Positions 58,701 through 64,000 of a DNA stretch of 64,000 nt are shown piece after piece (the first letter of the stretch is position 1; each line of letters begins with the position of its first letter). The translations under genes and the position numbers were made by a program. The notes beneath the pieces are model-generated. The model saw only the letters and a program-made list of their open reading frames with translations, was not told where the DNA came from and did not search any database. The DNA lies in NCBI GenBank assembly GCA_009746045.1, contig RPFO01002311.1, positions 1 through 64,000 on the forward strand. Direction: 5' to 3'. Origin of the DNA: Mesostigma viride. Its lineage: Eukaryota > Streptophyta > Mesostigmatophyceae > Mesostigmatales > Mesostigmataceae.

Positions 58701-59581
58701 GCTTATCACTAGCCCACACGGACTAGTGATTAAGGTGTTATAGTGAGATTCGATGGGTCACAACAACCGGATCTCAATACTGGGGCCGTTCGTGGGCATC
58801 AAATGTGTGCAGAGTGCGAGGACTAATGATTAACTAAAGTATCTTTTCTTTTCCCCCACCTCCCACTCCTGGTCTCAATTGATGGTTGTGGTCACATTGC
58901 TGTGTTGCCCAACGTTTGCATTTGTACTCGGTTATTCTCGCACATTACCGCTCTCTCAAACCCATATCTAAGTATGCCAAACCCTTATCTACTGCGAGTA
59001 GTTCCTCTTGGGAATGGCTCCTAGTCGGGGTGCTTCACTTGACATTGGATAGATTTTTGCTGGCCAGTGGTGCCGCTACTGAGCCTTTTAATTGAGCTGT
59101 TGTTCTTAAATGAACTAGGGTGGTTGCATGGCATGAATATGCATCGTACTATACTGTAAATTAACTGATAAATCATTTATCAGTTAATTTACACGCGTGT
59201 GCATTGTACTACATGGTCGACCCCGAAGCATCGTACTACATGGACGACCCCGAAGCCTCCAATGAGCATATACCATAGAGCAAGGCACGAATGAGACTCA
59301 GAAACCCATCCCTATATATAGCGACTCTGGATGCATGCGTTTCATCTACCATACCTAATTCGCCTGAATTGGCCTGATTGCAAATGCTATCCTCGATTAT
59401 CCTTGTTTGTGCATATTCAGGCTCTGCCGAGTGCACCTCTAACGCTGATTGTAACGATGGCCAGTTCTGCTCCCTGGACAAGTGCCGTGACGGCGTGTGC
59501 GTTCATGAGCCAAACCTGCTGTTGTGTCCTTTCGGACAAGTTTGTGACGAACAAAGCGACAGCTGCGTACCAGGCACATAA
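52750..59581 (+). CDS. Extracellular protein: four phytocyanin domains, propeller-like domain, Cys-rich tail
   Basis: Exons: 52750-52868, 53050-54776, 56146-57122, 57763-58189, 59421-59581. GT-AG and phases match; total 3,411 nt, 1,136 residues. The N-terminus has a hydrophobic signal or anchor (LTLGALLVCSVTIWYVL). Four phytocyanin (blue copper) domains start at about residues 115, 242, 367 and 504. Each has the His in HNVWEL and Cys, His and Met in ACQVGGHCxxGM, the four type-1 copper ligands, plus the Cys pair that forms the family disulfide. SPPPP linkers separate them, as in green-algal wall proteins. Residues about 618-1083 resemble a secreted propeller-like family (AAVGPDHVITII, YDHLADRWLMMEY, PDAFYFGTG, YALDRARMLAGG). 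The last 50 residues carry eight Cys in a disintegrin- or colipase-like spacing. A wall or surface redox role is inference. The join 54776/56146 across 1.37 kb rests on phase and splice signals. A possible TGTAA poly(A) signal is near 59728. Confidence 0.72.
55540..55735. repeat. GGGGGGCGG low-complexity tract
   Basis: About 195 bp of G runs of 4-17 separated by single C or A, inside the intron 54777-56145. G runs lie on the coding strand, so both DNA and RNA could form G-quadruplexes. Open frames through it are artefacts. Confidence 0.9.
59156..59194. repeat. 39-nt perfect palindrome in an intron
   Basis: TGTAAATTAACTGATAAAT, a central C, and its exact complement. It is flanked by TGCATCGTACTATA and GTGCATTGTACTACAT, which resemble each other. 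It may be a tiny foldback element. Intron 58190-59420. Confidence 0.8.
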
Positions 59582-60149
59582 GTTTCTGGTGCCCAGTGCC
59601 ATGCCCCACAATTAATCGGGAACTGTCCTACATATGTGGAAACTACTAGTTGTTACGAGTCATAGCAAAGGTGGCAGCCTCCACTCTATATTTTTTATAC
59701 TAGTATAAAAGATGCGCTAAAGCGCTGTGTAAAGTGTTTCAGTATTGCTGAGGTGCGACGTTTTTTCCTTGATAGACTTAACCTGCCATCGCTGCTGTTT
59801 AGCAGCTGGACTATTGGATTGAAGCGATCGTGCAACAGTGCCCAATAGTGGTATATCACCCAACTTGACCATGCAACCTGTACCTGCATGGGTACTGCTA
59901 TGCATGGACTCTGTACAGACTGTCACTTGTTTTGACTCCGGATCTCCTGGATTGGCTTTTCGGCGCTGAACCCGGGCCGTCTTTTGGAGACAGTCGGAGC
60001 CTTTTCCTGTAGAGTTAGGTAAAGAGCCAGCTATTTGACATCCTTCCGGTAGCGTATAGTTTGTAAGTTGCTAGTCATTTTGGAGCTGATTGCTGTGACC
60101 TTGATTTCTTGGCCGGTGCCTTCGATTCCCTGCCGGCTTCGAATTGTCA
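59582..60149. other. 3' flank of the phytocyanin gene, no gene
   Basis: Probably 3' untranslated sequence and spacer. Nothing further recognised. Confidence 0.4.
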
Positions 60150-60312
60150 ACCAGTGTTCCCTTTTCTACCCTAAGATACATATGAATTACCAAGCTATAA
60201 AGCAACCAGTGTTCCCTTTTCTACCCTAAGATACATATGAATTACCAAGCTATAAAGCAACCAGTGTTCCCTTTTCTACCCTAAGATAAATATGAACTAC
60301 CAAGCTATGAAG
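60150..60312. repeat. 55-bp tandem repeat, 3 copies
   Basis: AACCAGTGTTCCCTTTTCTA plus CCCTAAGATACATATGAATT and ACCAAGCTATAAAGC, period 55, starting at about 60150, 60205 and 60260; the third copy is slightly diverged. Confidence 0.88.
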
Positions 60313-60587
60313 CGTACTTGTTCAGTCATCACAACGTCAAATCAGCCCGGCACATCACCTAACGTGGTGCTTATCAAGTGAGACAACTATTCGATCCTGG
60401 ACGCATGGTGTTCCAACGGATCGACATCATGGAAGGAAGTTAGCTAGTGTAGTTGTCTGAGACATTGTCAAAGACTACGGCCGGCCCCCAGTTCGGTGTG
60501 TCCTAGGAAATATAACAAGCATGGTAGGCATAGTTTGCGTGCAAGATTAATTCGAGGCCTTACTTAAGGCCCATATTTTAGACTAGC

Positions 60588-60890
60588 TGTGGACACACAT
60601 GTCAAGGAGACAACAGCGCAGGCCAGAAATCGGGAGAATCCGGACCATGGTAGCTCGAGCCTGCCGTTATCTTGTCCGCGTGTTCGAGTCGTTCAGGATG
60701 ATGAAGATGAATGGTGATGGAAATGTGTATCCTTGTGCATTGAAATTATGGCTGGACACACATGTACTTATTATATCAAGGAGACAACCAGCGCAGGCCA
60801 GAAATCGGGAGAATCCGGACCATGGTAGCTTGAGCCTGCCGTTATCTTGTCCGCGTGTTCGAGTCGTTAAGGATGATGAAGATGAATGGC
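60588..60890. repeat. Direct duplication of about 125 bp
   Basis: GGACACACATGTCAAGGAGA through GATGATGAAGATGAATGG (60588-60712) recurs at 60753-60889, where a small insertion (ACTTATTATAT) separates the first two parts. Possibly part of the retroposon insertion that starts at 60893. Confidence 0.8.
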
Positions 60891-60892
60891 CG

Positions 60893-61190
60893 TGATATAA
60901 TTAAACACGTGCTCCCGTTGGGGAGTCATGGAGCACCAGAGAGCTTTTCATCCCTGAGTGTGCACAGCACTGGTTAGTGCCCAGGGCCGGCTGGGGGCAG
61001 AGACCCCCCCTTTCCTAATGTCACAGGCCTGCCACAGGCTGCACAATCGGACCTGTCGAAATTAACGATCCGGCATCCCGTGTGGCTGCAATAGGACCCG
61101 TGTGAGCAGTACATTGCTATTGAGACTTGGGCAAATTTGCAGTTCTAGGCGAGGCGCGTGTAGCTGGGCTGGCTGATGTCTCGTTACAGT
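60893..61190 (-). mobile_element. SINE-like retroposon, family B, copy 1
   Basis: The minus-strand 3' end is the hairpin TGCTCC..CTCCCCAACGGGAGCA next to ATAATTAA. The body (GGCAGAGACCCCC, CCACAGGCTGCA, TTAACGATCCGGCA, CAATAGGACCC, GTGTGAGCA) matches 62690-62930 in the same order. No coding capacity, about 250-300 bp. Internal promoter boxes were not identified. Confidence 0.6.
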
Positions 61191-61249
61191 TGGCTACCGG
61201 TTAGGCTATTGGCATGCATGGCTATGTTCTACCCTGCATTGGCGTTGCA

Positions 61250-61400
61250 CGTGGGATGGCTAGTGATGTCCAGGTTGCATCATCCTATGGGCAGGTTGTA
61301 GCCCTGATTGTATTACAAACCCATAGATGCCCCTTTCTCAGGGCTATGTGTTACATATGCTCCCAACGGAGCTATGATTTTAATTAATTAATTAATTAAT
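61250..61400 (+). mobile_element. Retroposon 3' end, family A, plus orientation
   Basis: Ends with ATGCTCCCAACGGAGCTATG followed by ATTTTAATTAATTAATTAAT. It is the reverse-orientation counterpart of the tails at 17333 and 51010. Confidence 0.6.
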
Positions 61401-61559
61401 GGGCGCGGTGGCAGAAGATTGTCAAGGCTCACACGCCCGACCCTGTGGGCAAGCCACCCCCCCCAAGAGGAGGAGGCGTTTTGATGAGTAGGGTAGTTAG
61501 GATTTTTCTGGACTAGATAGATTAGCGTTAGGATAGTCCGATTACGCGGCTCTCTCCAC

Positions 61560-61625
61560 TCCACCACCCATCAAGGAATATGTGCTACATGATCTCCCAA
61601 CGGAGGCATGTTATAATATATCAAG
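61560..61625 (+). mobile_element. Retroposon 3' end fragment, family A variant
   Basis: TATGTGCTACATGATCTCCC then AACGGAGGCATGTTATAATA. It matches 7640-7700 on the other strand. Confidence 0.45.
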
Positions 61626-61627
61626 AA

Positions 61628-61673
61628 TACAGAAGAAGATATGTTATAATATATGTTATAATCTTCTTCTGTA
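61628..61673. repeat. 13-bp inverted repeat with 20-nt loop
   Basis: TACAGAAGAAGAT (61628-61640) and ATCTTCTTCTGTA (61661-61673); the loop contains two copies of ATGTTATAAT. A foldback created at or near the end of the retroposon tail. Confidence 0.75.
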
Positions 61674-62660
61674 CGCGCTGCCGACCTGGCCTTTGCTCTT
61701 TGGTCGAGCCGCGAGGGCGCCCGGGCCCCTGCCTCTGCGCCGGCGTTACAGTCGACTCTCTACCGGTGCCTAATTACGCAGCGGATACCTCCACAACCCG
61801 CCGCCTCTCCTGCGCTCCTTTACGAGTGCCGGAATTCGGAATTTTTCCTGTTTGCGGGCTAGTCTACACCGCACGAAACAAATTCTATCTGTCTGACGTC
61901 AGAATAAAACCAATTAACGTTGCTCCACTGCGCATTGGGAAAGAGTCAGCGGATAACGTCGGTAATGGTGTCCGCAAGCTCCTTGGCACTTCCATCACCA
62001 TTCGTCCAGCCCAGCATGGCCCGGCAAACCAACGATAAGCAGCTTTCCTGAAAATCTTGTTGTCATTATCGATGGCGGTTGGGGGTACGTGTTTGCGGCC
62101 AGCTGAACCGAGAGCAATCAGACTTTAATTCCCGACTGCAAATACTTTCTGACGTGATTTCGCCATATATGAACGCCATTTTCCACTCAGAAACGGCCAA
62201 CAATGTGCCTCAAATTCACGCTGCTTATCCACGCCCTGATCTGCCATCGCACCCCAGCCCTCACCCGAATTTTGCCTCACTCGTGAATTCTGGTCCCTAG
62301 GTACCGTACGTCAGTACCAGCGCGAAAAAATTCGAGCATCTCCTGTCCCCTTAATGCAAAAACCCTATAATCGAATCACTGTGCAAAAGGTATACATATG
62401 CCTCCCAATATGACCATGCAGCCTGTGACTTGCATTTCTAATGAGATCAGAATAGTACCCCGTGTCATGCCTATGCGCATGACACGCAAGTACTTCCTGA
62501 CTTGCTGTACTTGCATTACTACTGCTGTACATGGGTCGTAAATCCGCACTGGCACTTGTATATGATTGCCCTAGGTTAGATAGGCACCCATTCCATTCCA
62601 CCACCCATTTCATTTTTCATTATATTGATATTCATATTGTGCTCACGTGACCCATGCAGT
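61674..62660. other. Intergenic, no supported gene
   Basis: A frame of 152 codons (61580-62038) has no recognisable motif and crosses the retroposon tail, so it is not called. Nothing else seen. Confidence 0.4.
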
Positions 62661-62665
62661 CTACG

Positions 62666-62960
62666 TGTTATTAATTAATTAATTAATTAAACTCGTGCTC
62701 CCGTTGGGGAGTCACGGAGCACCGAAGTGCTTTTAATCCCTGTGTGTGCACTACAGGAGAAAGGGCAGAGACCCCCAGTCTCCTTCATGCCAAAGGCATG
62801 CCACAGCTGCAATCGGGCGCGGCTAGCTAAAAGGACAGGCTAACGATCCGGCAAACTGTGGGTGCAATAAGACCCATGTGAGCATATCATAGCAAGGAGC
62901 GTGGGCAAGTAATCTGAACATAGCCAGGGCGTAGCATGGCTGTACTAGAACTAGGCTAAG
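62666..62960 (-). mobile_element. SINE-like retroposon, family B, copy 2
   Basis: TATTAATTAATTAATTAATT tail next to AAACTCGTGCTCCCGTTGGG GAGTCACGGAGCACC, then a body matching 60905-61150. Minus orientation, about 270 bp, no open frame. Confidence 0.6.
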
Positions 62961-63021
62961 GCTATGGCTGGTTGTGTACGTGTTATTAATTACTACCAAC
63001 AGTCCCCATATAGCTCACATG

Positions 63022-64000
63022 CTAAATTTCTGGCAGGCGGGGCCCCTGATGCCCCTGGACAAGGAATGGCCAAACAGACACGCATGCCAACGCGAGCCCT
63101 TTGTGAGGGAGGCATGCCAGCAGTAGCAGGGAAAAGCCCTCTGCCACGGAGATGGCCAGCACTGGGCTGCAAGCGCAAGCGTAGACCGCAGACATTCTTC
63201 CGCAGCCGGCTTGCATCCGCTCCACCGCAACGGCGCGGAGCTGGGACACCGCCCACCAGAAACGAGCACTGGCAAAGAGCAGGAAAAGGAACGCGGGAAC
63301 AGAGAGGCCCAGGGACCCTGTCCCTGGGGCATTCCCTTCCCCTGTCACGGGCGATGATGGCGCCCATGACGATGACATAGCGCTGCCTGGGGGCGAAGTC
63401 CCAGGGCTGCCAGCACCTGCCGCACTCGCGGAACCGACCGCTGGGCCGACATTGTGGAGGATGTCGTGCGCACATTCGAGCACCCAGGCAAAACCCTGCC
63501 CCGCGGCACCCAGCAGGGTGTTACAGGCATCGTTGCGCAGCCAGCACGTGACCGCGTCCACGCTCGCCGCCGCCCCTTGCAGGATGTCCCTGGCAGGCAC
63601 TCCCAGGCCACTCACGGGGAATGACAAACCTGGAACCCAGAGAACCTGGGAGAGCGCAGAGCCAATCGTGACGCCCGAAGATAGCCAATGCGGGAGACCC
63701 AGAGGGGCGAGGCCGCTCATAGAATCCTCCCGTGCCACCCCCCACTCCATGACCAGCGCCAGCGCGGCGCACCCCAGCGCTGCGTGCCACGACTGGCGAT
63801 ACCCGAGCACGATGCCTGCCGCACACAAGCCCCAGCGCAGGTTGGCCAGGGTGATCCGACGATCCCATGCCTCCGTGCCTCGCCAAATCAGATGCCGGCA
63901 CGTGGCCGCCAGGACCTTGTAGCTCACGGCCAGTGAGGTCAGCGGCAGGACCACGAGCAGCATGATGTGGAGGAACTGGAGGGTGGTGCGCCGGTGCTCC
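63022..64000 (-). CDS. Multi-pass membrane protein, partial exon at the window edge
   Basis: The frame is open from the right edge (EHRRTTLQFLHIMLL) to a stop at 63022, about 326 residues, so the 5' part lies outside the window. Hydrophobic stretches: MLLVVLPLTSLAVSYKVLAA, LRWGLCAAGIVLGY, AALGCAALALVMEW, SGVTIGSALSQVLWVPGL, VPAFLFLLFASARFWWAV and SVAEGFSLLLLACL, so about six possible membrane spans. A Gly/Ser/Pro-rich loop (about residues 195-235) separates the last two. I do not recognise the family. The final 40 residues after RFWWAVSQLR could be intron read-through, since splice sites were not settled. Confidence 0.5.
   Translation of the reverse strand, partial: EHRRTTLQFLHIMLLVVLPLTSLAVSYKVLAATCRHLIWRGTEAWDRRITLANLRWGLCAAGIVLGYRQSWHAALGCAALALVMEWGVAREDSMSGLAPLGLPHWLSSGVTIGSALSQVLWVPGLSFPVSGLGVPARDILQGAAASVDAVTCWLRNDACNTLLGAAGQGFAWVLECAHDILHNVGPAVGSASAAGAGSPGTSPPGSAMSSSWAPSSPVTGEGNAPGTGSLGLSVPAFLFLLFASARFWWAVSQLRAVAVERMQAGCGRMSAVYACACSPVLAISVAEGFSLLLLACLPHKGLALACVSVWPFLVQGHQGPRLPEI

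Noticed and set aside
61580-62038. 152-codon open frame (+)
   Set aside because: It starts inside a retroposon tail and shows no recognisable domain.

Overview
The window looks like nuclear DNA of a photosynthetic eukaryote, most probably a green alga. The evidence is long genes split by many GT-AG introns, proline-rich SPPPP linkers between extracellular copper-protein (phytocyanin) modules, an F-box/WD40 gene, moderately GC-rich exons, AT-rich spacers and very many microsatellites. Nothing looks bacterial: there are no operons or Shine-Dalgarno-spaced genes. I cannot name the species, and chlorophyte versus streptophyte is left open.

Layout. 0.1-2.0 kb: a decayed pogo-type transposase (-). 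2.3-3.4 kb: a 106-bp satellite and TGTACACCCG arrays. 3.4-6.7 kb (+): an unknown element-like gene with an 18-copy 13-residue repeat and a C-terminal domain resembling ubiquitin-specific proteases. 6.7-8.7 kb: spacer repeats ending in a 561-bp nearly perfect palindrome. 8.9-9.9 kb (-): a MYND zinc-finger gene. 12.3-16.3 kb (+): a second transposase-like gene whose introns and upstream repeats share a GC palindrome. 17.3-19.1 kb (-): an ORF1-only LINE-like retroposon with a hairpin and AATT-repeat 3' tail; a truncated sister copy lies at 51.0-51.8 kb.

Three large cellular genes dominate the rest, and I reconstructed each exon by exon with consistent splice phases. 21.05-32.6 kb (-): 12 exons, a 1,266-residue alanine-rich membrane protein of unknown function. 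34.7-46.7 kb (+): 10 exons, a 1,367-residue F-box/WD40 protein, probably an SCF substrate receptor. 52.75-59.6 kb (+): 5 exons, a 1,136-residue extracellular protein with four phytocyanin domains, a propeller-like domain and an eight-cysteine tail. Their introns hold an 850-bp CT tract, CACCCA and CACC arrays, G-rich tracts and several minisatellites.

Between the last two genes (46.9-51.9 kb) lie 5'-truncated LINE 3' ends, three of them in alternating orientation. After 59.6 kb come tandem repeats and SINE-like copies. From 63.0 kb to the edge is an exon of a multi-pass membrane protein that continues outside the window.

Single-base frameshifts, mostly in homopolymers, occur in the element-derived genes but in none of the three large cellular genes. 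This points to decay of the mobile elements rather than poor sequence. Exon models are inferences from open frames, splice consensus and phase; no transcript or database evidence was available.
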